From contig JAXDDX010000012.1 of the NCBI GenBank assembly GCA_034670405.1, forward strand, positions 186,001 to 250,000: a stretch of DNA of 64,000 nucleotides, in the 5' to 3' direction. This stretch comes from Hoplostethus atlanticus (lineage: Eukaryota > Chordata > Actinopteri > Trachichthyiformes > Trachichthyidae). Below are positions 1 through 10,965 of the stretch, piece by piece (position 1 is the stretch's first letter; the number at the start of each line of letters is the position of its first letter). The notes beneath the pieces were generated by a model. That model was not told where the DNA came from, ran no database searches, and was given only the letters and a program-made list of their open reading frames with translations. The position numbers and the translations under genes were made by a program.

Positions 1-1258
1 TAGGAAGATTTATTTACCTTCCCAGAAGATTAAAGCTGTAATTTGGATTTTATTTTAGGTGATATTAGACATTAAAAGGCCTCTGTCTCCTCCCAAGATC
101 TTGGAGCGCTGAGGTTTTTCATTGTGGTGTATTTTATTATATGAGGCCGTTCTGGGTTTGCTTCCTAAAGTTGGTGGACATTTCTGTTTACGGTGTCAGG
201 ATTTGTTTTGTCATCTGTCCCGAAGGTCAGAAGTGAATTAGGGAAAAGAGTTGGTGAGTTTAAACTGATAATCAAGGATCTTGTGGCAAGTCAATAAGGA
301 ACTGTCTGTTTTTACCCAAGATTAAAATTGGTTTGGCCAATGAGCCGACTTGATATTGGACCACCGCCTACTGCAGCGCCCCCACAGAAACTTTGACTTC
401 ACTCTCCTTCTATGGTACTTTGACTGTAATTTGTTTTTGTATGTTGTTGATCTGATGCTGCTAAAGAGGTTCTTAATCCGAGTGGGACTAACCTGGCTAA
501 CTAAACGCTAAATAAATGAAAAAATAAATACATAAACTTGCAGTCAGCGAAGGTTTAGACTTTACTGACTTATTCAGTTATCACTTTATCCACACAACTA
601 AGCTCTCTGAGATAATTCGATGCAGTAATACGATAAAACAAAGATACTCTTAAAGATGAAGCTCTTGCTGCAGCTCGCCACATTCCTAATAGCACCATAA
701 TGCATTGGTAACAACAACGTCTGGCTGTCTGGCTACCAATATAAATGTCTCCTATAACCTTTGCAAGTTTAATGTGTACCTTGGGTTGCTTTGCGGTGCC
801 ACCAGCACATTCGGTATGCAAGCTGGGGAAAAAAAGGAGAGCAGTCCGACTAATTTGTTACTCTACTTAGATTTCCATTCCCTGGCCCTGGAACAGCCGC
901 TCGCCTGCTCCGGCCCATTTGTTTAGCACTTAATAAATTGCATAGCAGGTTCAGCAAGGTGATATGATTGATCACTAGATACGGTGTTCCCTAGCAGCAA
1001 TATTTGTCTAAGGATGCAGGGAGAATTAGCAATAACTATGTATCTGGGAATTTGACTTTCACAGATGGCATAACTAGGGCGATGAAACCTTTTACTAAAT
1101 GCATTGAGGCTTTGCTGTGTTCTAGCAAACTAGTTTCAGAGGACCAAGGAGAAACGAGCACAGAGGAAGGAACGCTCAGTCATCACATAGTCAGGTGATG
1201 AGTTTTGTTGCCACTGACATTTTTTCATGCTTCCATGATTAAGAGATGAAGAGAGAGA
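1..1258. other. Non-coding stretch, no gene seen
   Basis: A+T-rich unique-looking DNA. Short open frames on both strands match no protein family I recognise and lack splice-site or codon-use support. A purine-rich GAGAGAGA tract abuts the transposon at its right end. Confidence 0.6.
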
Positions 1259-1736
1259 CACTATATGGCCAAAAGTCAGTGGACACCCCTACTAACTATT
1301 GAGTTCAGATGTTCTTCAGGGTTTGGGCTTGGCCCCTTAGTTCCAGTGAAGGGTAATCTTAATGCTCCAGGATACCAAGACATTTTAGACAATTGGGCGC
1401 TTCCAACTTTGTGGCAACAGTTTGGGGAAGGCCCTTTGCTGATCCAGCATGACTGTGCCCCTGTGCACAAAGCAAGGTCCATAAAGACATGGTTAGATGA
1501 GTTTGGTGTGGAGGAACTCGATTGGCCTGCACAGAGCCCTGACCTCAACCCCATTGAACACCTTTAGGAGGAATTAGAACGCCGATTGCGAGCCAGGCCT
1601 TCTCGTCCAACATCACTGCCTGACCTCACTAATGCTCTTTTGGCTGAATGGGCATAAATTCCCACAGACACTCCAAAAGCTTGTGGAAAGCCTTCCCAGA
1701 ATGGTCAGGTGTCCACTGACTTTTGGCCATATAGTG
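1259..1736 (+). mobile_element. Tc1/mariner-type DNA transposon, internally deleted copy
   Basis: The element is bounded by inverted termini that match over about 29 bp. The left end begins CACTATATGGCCAAAAGTCA and the right end is its exact reverse complement, closing at 1736. A TA dinucleotide follows the right end, as expected for Tc1/mariner target duplication. The left flank reads GA, so that copy of the duplication has mutated or been lost. At 478 bp it is far shorter than a typical full element of about 1.3 to 1.6 kb. The missing part is the DNA-binding N-terminal half of the transposase. Identical termini beside a decayed coding core suggest a copy that could be mobilised in trans, but this is inference. 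Confidence 0.95.
1310..1708 (+). pseudogene. Tc1-type transposase, C-terminal remnant
   Basis: Between the inverted termini the + strand encodes the C-terminal catalytic core of a Tc1 transposase. Readable landmarks are HDCAPVH, which carries the second acidic residue, and DLNPIEH, which carries the third. Exactly 34 residues separate that aspartate and glutamate, the DD34E spacing of the Tc1 family. Two in-frame stops break the frame, TAG at 1565 just after the NPIEHL motif and TAA at 1655; no frameshift is needed between them. The first catalytic aspartate and the helix-turn-helix DNA-binding region are absent. It is non-functional. Confidence 0.93.
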
Positions 1737-2508
1737 TATTCATGTTGTCTGATGAACAAATACATAATTTGGCTGTTCATCGAGTGTTTAATGAACATCT
1801 CCAACTCAGTTTGGTGGTAATACTGGGAGCAAATGAGTTTCACCTTAGTCTTTCAAATGAAGGGCTCAGTAATCAGGGTAATTGCAGATAATAACACCGA
1901 CCTACACTGTTGGGCCGAGGATTTCAACCTGCCCCTCCCTCCACAGACCCTGTTCTCTCTGCTGTTGTCATTAACAGAGCAGGGCTCGGAGGCATTCCCC
2001 ACTGTTCGGCATGATTAAGACAGCCTGTGACTCCTAACATGGCTCCCAGGGAGCTGGAGGAGGCTCAGATGCTCTTTGTTCGATTTCACAGTATTTCCCG
2101 TCATCATGTTATTATTGATAAGATACATGATTCATGTGGTATGTACTATATGATACAGTACCAGTTATGAATTGTTGTGAATACCAAGAGTATGCCGTAT
2201 GACGTAACACATCACCACTCTAAAAATCAAAACATATCATGCATCCAGGTAGAGCAGTATGTGTTTGATACCATGCGTGCATGGGCAAGGCCTTCCAGAG
2301 TTTCCAATATTGCCTCCAAAATCAGCTGTTGGTTTTTGACATTTAACGCATCATCTCGGCGGCAGATGTTTGTCCAGCGCCTTACTGTTAAGATCCCTGT
2401 CTCTTAATTGCTGTTATTCTGCAGATGGGAATATTGATGGTGCCGGTCAGCCGGCAGCTGCATGGATCGTCGTTAGCCAGGCAGGTTGGACACCCCAGCG
2501 GGGGAGTT
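1737..2508. other. Non-coding stretch, nothing recognisable
   Basis: Unique-looking DNA between the Tc1 remnant and the telomere-like tract. No open frame has recognisable content and no repeat structure is visible. Confidence 0.5.
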
Positions 2509-2528
2509 GGGGTTAGGGTTAGGGTTAG
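2509..2528 (+). repeat. Short interstitial telomere-like tract
   Basis: Three consecutive GGTTAG units lie in otherwise unique sequence. Short internal TTAGGG runs occur in many vertebrate genomes, often after double-strand-break repair. It is too short to mark a chromosome end or an obvious fusion. Confidence 0.8.
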
Positions 2529-2853
2529 CATTATGCTGCCGGCCCCTGGGGAGGAGATCACCGCTCAGACAAGAGATAATTAACCATCTGATGCTAGCCA
2601 CCCTCAGGCCAGCACCCAGGTGAGGCGGAGAGGGGGGGATAAAAACTTAGGACAACGCTGGTGGCAGCCAGAGGACGTCAGGGCAGGATGGAGCGCCCCT
2701 GTATCAGCACAAGATACGATGAAACAACAATGAGCCCCTGGGGAAACTGGACCGTGGCAGCAGTTAATAGTGATAGTAAATGTAAATGTATAACAATCGT
2801 AATAGCAAATAGTAATACATACAGCAAAGAAAAATAGGATATAAATAAGACTT

Positions 2854-2967
2854 TTCAAAGTAAAAGTCCTCCTGCATTAAATGAGTTCGCCTTTATTTCA
2901 CCTCTTTATTTGCTGGTGGAATTGGGCCTATGTGTGTCAGCATTGCAAACTGACATCAGCATTTTTT
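2854..2967 (+). repeat. Diverged direct repeat, copy 1
   Basis: Begins TTCAAAGTAAAAGTCCTCCT and continues with CACCTCTTTATTTG, GGTGGAATTG and AAACTGACATCAGCATTTT. The same blocks recur in the same order at 3167-3312. The two copies are about 313 bp apart. The family is not recognised; it may be half of a larger mobile element or a local duplication. Confidence 0.8.
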
Positions 2968-3166
2968 TGTCTAGGTGTGCAGATGTTCCTTGTAAAAAAA
3001 TATAGATATAGTGTGTATAATTATATACATGTAACTGAATAACTGCTTTGTTCTTGCAGCCATCAGGCTAGCTACATAGCTAGTGAATGGACTTTATGTC
3101 ACACTTCATACATTTTATGTTTGGGACTCAACAGTGGAACAGTGTCCTGATTTAGTGAGTGAAATC

Positions 3167-3312
3167 TTCAAAGTAAAAGTCCTCCTGCATTAAATCACCT
3201 TTATTTCACCTCTTTATTTGGTGGTGGAATTGAGGCTGGCATATGGAAAAAAAAACATTAAAAGATATTACGGGATTGCATGTCAGCGTTTCAAACTGAC
3301 ATCAGCATTTTC
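3167..3312 (+). repeat. Diverged direct repeat, copy 2
   Basis: Second copy of the unit at 2854-2967. It lacks a few bases after GCATTAAAT and carries an A-rich insertion of about 40 bases before the TTGCATGTCAGCGTTTCAAA block. It ends in the same ACTGACATCAGCATTTT segment. Confidence 0.8.
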
Positions 3313-4000
3313 TTTTTCCTGAAACACACCTTTGCATAATGTAAATTGCAAAAGCCTGCAAAACTTTGTCATACCGCAAAGTGTCTCGACTCACCGCAAC
3401 TTTCCATTTGATATTCACGTCAAGAACATAACTTATCATATTAAAGCACTATTTGAGTGTATTATTCTATTAATGTTCCATCTACTACCACAAAGTAAAA
3501 CCTAACAACTTTTCAGAGTCAGTGTGACAGGTTATTATTAACCTGCTGTACCTCACGCTGATGAACCAAGCGCTGAACCTGCATGCCATTATTGGAAAAT
3601 CGAAAAAAAAAATCAAATGAAATCATTTCAGAGTCTTTTTTTCCTTCTGTACCTGTTCGCTGAGAATAGACTGGTCAAGTATGTGACTGCAGCATCCAAA
3701 TAAAGAAGTCAACTAAATCCACTTCTTTGCTCAGGTCACATACTGCTGTCGATTAACACAAACACTCACTGTAGCTCTAGGACTCAATTTGTCCTATTTT
3801 TTACTGAAGACTGTCAAAACCTCGCTAATCCCAACTTTACATAACGGCTCCTTTTAATCGCATTTGTCAGGGAAGTGAAACGATGATCATCAGACAAACT
3901 CATCACAAGAGCTGTCACATTTTCCGCAACTTCTGCCAATTTGAGCCCTCTCAAAACAAATCTACTACAGGCTTTTGCCGAGCATAATCCATAGCTTCTG

Positions 4001-4040
<40 letters not shown>

Positions 4041-4041
4041 A
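4001..4041 (+). repeat. (CT)n(CA)n compound microsatellite
   Basis: About 13 CT units run directly into seven CA units. It creates an Arg-Glu-rich open frame on the minus strand that is not a gene. Confidence 0.97.
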
Positions 4042-7000
4042 CAAGAACAGACTCTAATAAAACCACACACCCTCTGCCTCTGCCTTGAGGCTGGCGGTGG
4101 AAGGTAAATTGAACAACGGCTCAAGTGAAGCAATGTGATGGAGCACACTATTGTTGTGGACATAGGATTAACCACTGTGCTCAACACCTATATTGACTTT
4201 CTGCTGTCCTGTAGTTCCCAGTTCCTCACCTTTCCACGCCGTTGACATGGCAACTCAAAGGTTTAAGCATTACAGTGACACTAATGTCGCATCCAAGCCC
4301 GGATTCCTGCGACCTTTCCAACTGCGATGAGTCTAATTACTAAATCCACCAGTCGCTTTCATTCATATTCATTAGTCGCATCACGGCGGTTAAAAGGCTC
4401 CTTGCTGACAACGGGAACGCCGTCTTTGTTTACTTTGTGTCTTCTGGATTCCAACTTAACCGCATTCAATCGGTGACATTTAATCAATAAATGCAAATGC
4501 TGCGTTTTATTCTCGTTGCTCGTCTATTTTAGGGAAGAAAACACAAGCTTGCGAGGTAATTGAGTGGCGTAGGAGCCCTGCTGAGGGCGCTGAGTTGGTT
4601 GAGGGGTTTCCATGGCCGTGTTTCATAGTGTGCATCTGATACACACTCGTCGTTGCCACCGCTGCCGATGTGCAGCGCGTTTTCCTATGTTTATCCGGCC
4701 TTTTCAAGCCGGAGTGAGCAGCACCTGCTACTTGGCCCTTCCCGGCTCTGGCCAGTGGGACTTGATTAATCTTACCATGACAGTGCCTCCACCAAGATAC
4801 CAAATTTAATTATGAAAGCGATAAATAACCTTTTCTAGGACTGTATAGATCATCTGCTGCTCAGGATCCACAACTGGTGAATTATCTTCCCGAGCGTCAC
4901 GTCTTTGGGAGCGGGGTGATAGATGACCGACCTGAGGCTTCTAAGGCTGAAATATTTATTTACACTGCAGCCACAGTAAAACGCTCTCGTTATTAATGGT
5001 CTGCATCTCCAAATGAAATTACGATCATCTGGACTTTTTATTTTTATTTTTTGACTTTTTGGGATAAATAAATCGGGTGCTTTTTCAAAAGCAGTAAACA
5101 TATTTGTTTACATATTTCTGAGAAGATGCATTTATTTATCATTATAAAGAAACTGATTTATATTTATCATTTGACCAGTCACTTTACCATCTGCGCTTCC
5201 ACAAATTATGATGGAATGTATGCACTATATTTTAACACCTATGTACACATCCACTCTATTACTACGGGACAGCCACTACACCGTTTATGTCATATTCACC
5301 ATGTTTCTCAACATAGATGTTCTTTTGTCCAAAAGCCTTTTTGTCATTCTATCAAATTTCAAAACTCCTTTTATACTTTTCCTGCCTCTTTCTGTGTTAC
5401 AGAAGTTATTCAAGGATGACAATGGCTGTTTGCGGCGTTCTTACACAGATAGTTCCTGGCAGCCTGAAGGTTATAAACAGCAATAGAGGCAGAGTGAATT
5501 TACTCTGGATACTTCAGAGCGTCAAGATATATCAGAGAGATTCACAAGTGAAAGGAGGACAGGGAGGAAAGGGAGGAGGAGGGGGTGGAAATCAGATAAA
5601 TTCAACGGCAGGCTGGCAGACATTATGTCCATTTGTCACCTCATACAGTGCAGACAATAAAAGGCCTGTATGAATGGAGTCTATTACCGAAAGAGAGCGC
5701 CGCTAAGCCGCTTGCCACTGTTGATTTCTTGCAGCAGTCGATAAATTGAGCGAGGCCCGAGCAGGCCGCGTATGTCCCGTTAAACAGCTCACATTGGTTG
5801 GCGTGTCGCGCTTTTCACCGACGCCTGAGCGGTTTCTCATGATTGCTATTCTCTGTATTGATTTGCTGTATTCATGTGCTCGCCATGCAGAAAATGCAGA
5901 GGAGACAGATGCCGCCTTTTTGGGAGACATAATGGTCCTAATAATACCTCCGGTGTTACAGTCTTGCACATTAAACCAACATTAGCACTGAGGCCTCTGG
6001 TGGCCATCGAATTCCTGTTAAACAGACATTTATAGATCTGCATTGGGCTCTGAAGGTCTAATATTGACGTAACATCCCACGGTGCCCTATATTTGCTTTA
6101 TTTGAAAGCTCCAACTCTATTAAACTATTAAAGACATTTACTCTTTGTTTTCTTTATATGGAGCCTGTTTTATAGGCCATTTATTACACCTGGATAAGAG
6201 CTACATCACAGTATGTCAGTATGTTTAATGATGCACGACGACATGGTTTGTGATGAGCACACAGGCAGCTGTCACTCAGCACAGCGGGGAGTCACTTCTG
6301 CTTTTCTAATACCTTACAGATGAGTTAATATGAGCAAGCTACTAAGCCGTCGTAGAATGAGGTGATATTTATTCATTGACTACCTTATGCACACATTTAT
6401 TTCAACAAAAGAGATATAAATGTATTTATCTTATGATTGCTTATGTATATAACAGAGAGTGCTGCCAGGCGATTTTCAACACAATATATTGCTTTTTTTA
6501 GACTTTTTTTTAGATTTTTTTTTTTATAAGACTCACGCTAGCCACCTAGCCGCTAGTAAACCAGTGGGCGGTCTTGGTCAGAGCTGGCGGCAGCGTCTAC
6601 CTGCCAACTAAACTACTAGATTGTTTACTTGGTAACATGAACTAATGGAGTACGACTGTCCATCTTTCAGTCGCCGTACGCAGACAGAAATCAGTTGTTT
6701 TTACCTTTCAGTGTTCATAAGAGGATTTGAACTAGCTGGTGAAATGATGATAACTATCTAATTAAATGAACGCTTTTCTGAAAATGTAGTTATTTTTTGT
6801 GCATATTGGTGGTTGTCTGCCTTATGATGCTGTGAGAGGTTCATAACCGCTAATGCTAGTCAAGTTGGTGCCTCACAGTGGTAAAGCTAGCTTGCAACAG
6901 ATTAAACCAGCTCTCCATGCTGGGCTTCTCAATCATGCCTGCAAAAGAAACTCTTTTTTTCTGACGCCTTTCCTGGTTTTCTTCCCCAGCTCTTGTGATG

Positions 7001-8673
7001 GAGCAACTTATATACATACAGTATAGAGTAGAGTCATGGTATATGGGCAGGTAGCCTCCTCCATGCACGTTTTAGAGTGCTCTGTTGCAGTCTTTGCAAC
7101 TTCACACTATTCTGCTATAACTGCCAGCGCCTTTTTACATTAAAGTCAATGGGGAGTGACCAGAAAGCAGATGGAAAGCAGCCTCGTTGGAAACAGCATT
7201 TGCCTGGCAGCATTATATGTAATGTGGACCGGAAGAGGAGGTGGGGTTTAACTCAACATAGGAAACTGATTGGCTGCTCTGCCTCCATCTTTGCTGTGGA
7301 AAGAAAAAACAAACCAGTGGTAGATGCAGTCAAAGCAATTTGTTGCTTGCATCCACTTGCACTCCTCGGTCCCATTATCTTGCAGTCCTCCACTCTCGGT
7401 TTCTACCATTAATCAGTAAATTAACTATTTAAGTGAGAGGATGTGAAGGATTCCCATATTCTCATTAAAATCTATGGAGCAAAAATGTCTTGGTTCCATT
7501 TATAAAAACAGACCGGTTGCTATGAGGTTTTATTGAAATTCACCTACAGGGCCACATCTTGTTTTAGAAAGTTATCCCTAGTCCTAGATGATGTTGAACT
7601 TATGCTTAGTTCACGTTTCCTGTGAATTTCCTGTGAAGTTCTTTGGCCTTTAGCCAGGTAGCGTACTCTGCGACTCGAAGAAAACCTGAACAATTCAATT
7701 ACACTCAATGCAAATACCCTATCAAAGATGTGTACACAGGCTTTGTGTTTTACCCGATCTATTTTTGTGTATTAAATAAATCTACACTGCCCTGGTTTAG
7801 TCATAGAAAGGTAGTTTATTAATAGTGTAGCATTTTCTTTGCAGGTGTGAAGGCAGCATTTGCCTACGGAGTGCACGGCATGCCTCATCTCATTACTACT
7901 GCAGCCTTATATCACAGAGATAGAATCGTGCCATAGGTGGCACAATAGCATTTTTCCTATGTGTCGCGTCAAATGCCCCGTCGCCTAATTGCCAGACTGT
8001 GATCTTCCTCCCCTTCTTCCTCTCGCCCTGCAGAACGCTTGCTGCTTCTTCCTCATTATTCACCCTTAATTATATGAAGATTTAGTCCTGCAGCTCTTAA
8101 TTACTTCATCCGGGAAGATGACAAGTTCATTTTCTGATTAACCCTCCGACACCTGAGCAGATCACCCGACACCCGTGGCAACAAGAATATCATGAGGCGA
8201 TTATCGTTTTGGTTTGTGTCGGGACTCCTTTCTGATGTCGGGGCTCTTTTTCTGCAGCAGGGTGGATGCTGCCAGGTTTCACTAGCATAAAATCTAAAAA
8301 ACATTGTAATGTTTATTCATCACTTTAAAGCCAGCTAAACTAGTTGGACTCAAAAAAAAAGCAAAAAAAAAATAAGCAATCCATTAAATGAAAGCATCAT
8401 TCTGTGGCATAGAAGTAAATTCTCCTCTGGGCATTGGCGGCATTCTCATAAAAAACAAGATGCCAGAAAGCGAGTTGCAGGTATGGTTTAATTAGTGCTC
8501 GGGCTCGCTGTTGGCTTCTCGCCATCTCTCTCTCTCCACTGTAGCATCTCCTCTGATTACTGGCATTACAGCAAATTTGCAGTTGATAATCAGTCTCACA
8601 TTCATGCTAAATTTCTCATTACGCTGCTGGAGATGTCACTCCAGCTTTGAGTTTGCATTAATAGGGTTTAATC

Positions 8674-8678
<5 letters not shown>
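4042..8678. other. Non-coding stretch, no gene seen
   Basis: A+T-rich DNA with homopolymer runs, notably T-rich 6486-6527. The block 6590-7560 contains phrases such as a CATTAAAGTCAATGGGG segment that often occur in old fish repeats, but I cannot name a family. The block 8370-8660 is unique, A+T-rich and interrupted by homeodomain-like ATTA cores, so it might be a conserved element. No coding exon is recognisable on either strand. Confidence 0.45.

Positions 8679-8720
<42 letters not shown>
8679..8720 (+). repeat. (GT)n microsatellite
   Basis: About 19 uninterrupted GT units followed by GCGC. Confidence 0.97.
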
Positions 8721-10177
8721 TTTTATGCTAACACAAAGCCTTGTACACATCACACACGTCAGGTACAATCTTGTACAGATCCCCAAGAGGCCAGTTGTTT
8801 AACAATTACCCTTCATACTTCATTATTTCATATTGGTGGAGAATGATTAGGTTCAACCCTCGGTGCACGGAGTTTGATGTCTCAGCAACAAGAAAAATGT
8901 TCATTAAAGACACTATCCACAGAAACACAGCTTGACAGGATTGCCTAGATCCTGACACTATACTGTGGCATGAAAAGACGCCCAGTAGTAAGATATCCTG
9001 CCACATGAGGGAATGATGTACAGTAACCCAGATAATACCGCCTAAACAAATGTGAAACTGCCCCCACTAACTTTTCTTTGTCCTTGATTAAAGTGTGGAG
9101 CAGCACACTGCGCTCTGCAGAAGTGACTTGTAATCAACTTCCAATCATTAATCGCCCTGTTATCTGCACCTGGTTGGTGAATAAACAAAAATCTCATTCC
9201 CTCCCTCAATCACTTGAAAGTTATCCCACTGCGTGGCGCTTCCGACATCATCAGCAATACAACTGGCTGATTCTGGGACCCAAGAGGCAGATAACCCCCT
9301 AAAAGGAAAGCTTGATCTGTTTCCTGGGGCTAAATGCTCCTATTCTTTGAATGCCGTCGCTCTGTGAATCATAATCACAACTCTGCTCAATGGGACTCAT
9401 TGTTGGATGGCCTCCAAGACTGTTTTGTCTGCTGATTGATTCATGTCATGTGAAAACGAGATATTCAAAAAGACCTATCATCATTAATTTGCGTCGGATG
9501 TTGTTTATAGGCCATTCTCTATTGATGATTACTATATCCAAAGATCTTTAATTAGTGGCTTTTGTGTGGAAGACAAATTAAATGAAAAACAAAATGCAGG
9601 GCACAATGCTATGAGATCAAAATGAGAAAATGGTTGATAAGTAAACATTTTAATTACTGTGTTAAATAGATAATGAAAGTTAATGTTTCCAAGCAAATTA
9701 GTCTAAAGGTCACTTTTGTTTGAAAGCATTTGGCTCGTCAGTTTCCCCCCCCCCCCGCGCTTGGATTTTCATCCATTTCCTGCTGCACTGCATTTTGTTC
9801 TCTGCTCACACACATGAATCTCAGCTGCCAAGGTGAGCTCAAACCAGCACATGAGACATTTTGTTCAAAAGTTCATTTAAAACATAAATAATATTGCTCG
9901 TACAAACTCACAAGAAAACATTCTTCTTTCTTCTTATTTACCACCGATACTGGCAATGTAGTTATCCACAAAGATCTCTTACACTAGTCTCTCGCACAGG
10001 TCCCTCCCTCCTGTCCCCTTGAGCTAGCCAATAGAAACATCAAGATAAGAGATAATATATTGCAATGTAAAATTCTTGAATAATAATACTGCTTTGTTAT
10101 TTTCTATTTTGACTTGAGGCTTGACTTGGGGCTAAAACCCCAAACGGGATCAAATTCAAAGACCTGGCCCTGCTGCA

Positions 10178-10179
<2 letters not shown>
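8721..10179. other. Non-coding stretch with a poly-C run
   Basis: No coding exon is recognisable. A run of about 13 C occurs around 9745-9757. The block 9420-9600 is unique A+T-rich sequence with several ATTA/TAAT cores and could be regulatory, though nothing here proves it. Confidence 0.45.

Positions 10180-10212
<33 letters not shown>
10180..10212 (+). repeat. (GT)n microsatellite
   Basis: About 16 GT units. Confidence 0.96.
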
Positions 10213-10214
<2 letters not shown>

Positions 10215-10818
10215 AGGAGGGAGGAAAGGATGGAGAATCACATGCACTCGCACATGTGACAGCCACACACACATCCTGGTTTTGTGATACATGTGAGGAC
10301 CTTTTGTTGAGTTAAATTCATTCCCAAACTCTTAACCCAAGCCTCAACCCGCCTCAACCCTCCTCAACACACGCCTATTCTTAATCTCTTTCTAGTTCTA
10401 AAGTTAATGCTAACGCCCTGAGTATAACCCCAACCCCGAACTCTAGAAGAACCTCTTCCCACTCAGATCCAGAAAATAATCCTCGACAGTAAAACCATTT
10501 TTCTTGGTTTCCTGTTCGTGTAGAAAGATTGGGACTCTTAACCATTCCGACATGACACACGAATGCTTGTACAGACCCACATTGAACACACCTCTCTGAC
10601 AGCTGCAACAACCTTGGTACCATAAGGCCTGGAAGCGGAAAATGCCCTCGCCCAGATCGAGCCTCGTCAACCAGTACCCAAGGTGTGTGTCCAGCTTTCT
10701 GGTGGCTTTCCTCTTGAGGCCACTGATGGGACCTTCCTCCTCATCTGATCCAGTAAGAGGAAACCTTCCTGTTCCCTGTGGTTGGATAGATCCATTCCAC
10801 AAACCTGGGGCCTCCTAT
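10213..10818. other. Non-coding stretch, degenerate C-rich repeat
   Basis: The part 10310-10450 is rich in AACCC and CTCAACCC phrases, a degenerate minisatellite-like sequence of the kind often found beside GT repeats in fish. Open frames here match no family I know. Confidence 0.45.
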
Positions 10819-10965
10819 ACCATGTACCTGCAACATCCTGGGTTCAAATTCAACCTGGGACCTTTGTTGCATGTCATCCACGCCTCTCTTCCTATCTTTC
10901 TTATCTGCTATCAAATAAAGGCAAAAATTCCCCCAAAAAATCCTTAAAAAAACCCCAAACTTCCT
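10819..10965 (+). mobile_element. SINE-like 3' part with tRNA-type box B and A-rich tail
   Basis: A box-B-like GGGTTCAAATTCAAC (10839-10853) sits upstream of a TTGTTGCATGTCATCC segment, a pyrimidine-rich stretch, then ATCAAATAAAGGCAAAAA and an A-rich end. This order is familiar from abundant tRNA-derived SINEs of percomorph fishes, in which the anticodon-side head is followed by a GCATGTCAT body and an AATAAAGGCAAAAA tail. The 5' head with box A is not clear, so the copy is probably truncated or diverged. Family assignment rests on memory and not on a search. Confidence 0.7.

Noticed and set aside
1265..1567. 100-codon frame beginning inside the left transposon terminus
   Set aside because: Its first codons are the inverted repeat itself; the rest is the stop-broken transposase remnant.
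2509..2528. Chromosome end or fusion point
   Set aside because: Only three telomere-like units, flanked by unique sequence on both sides.
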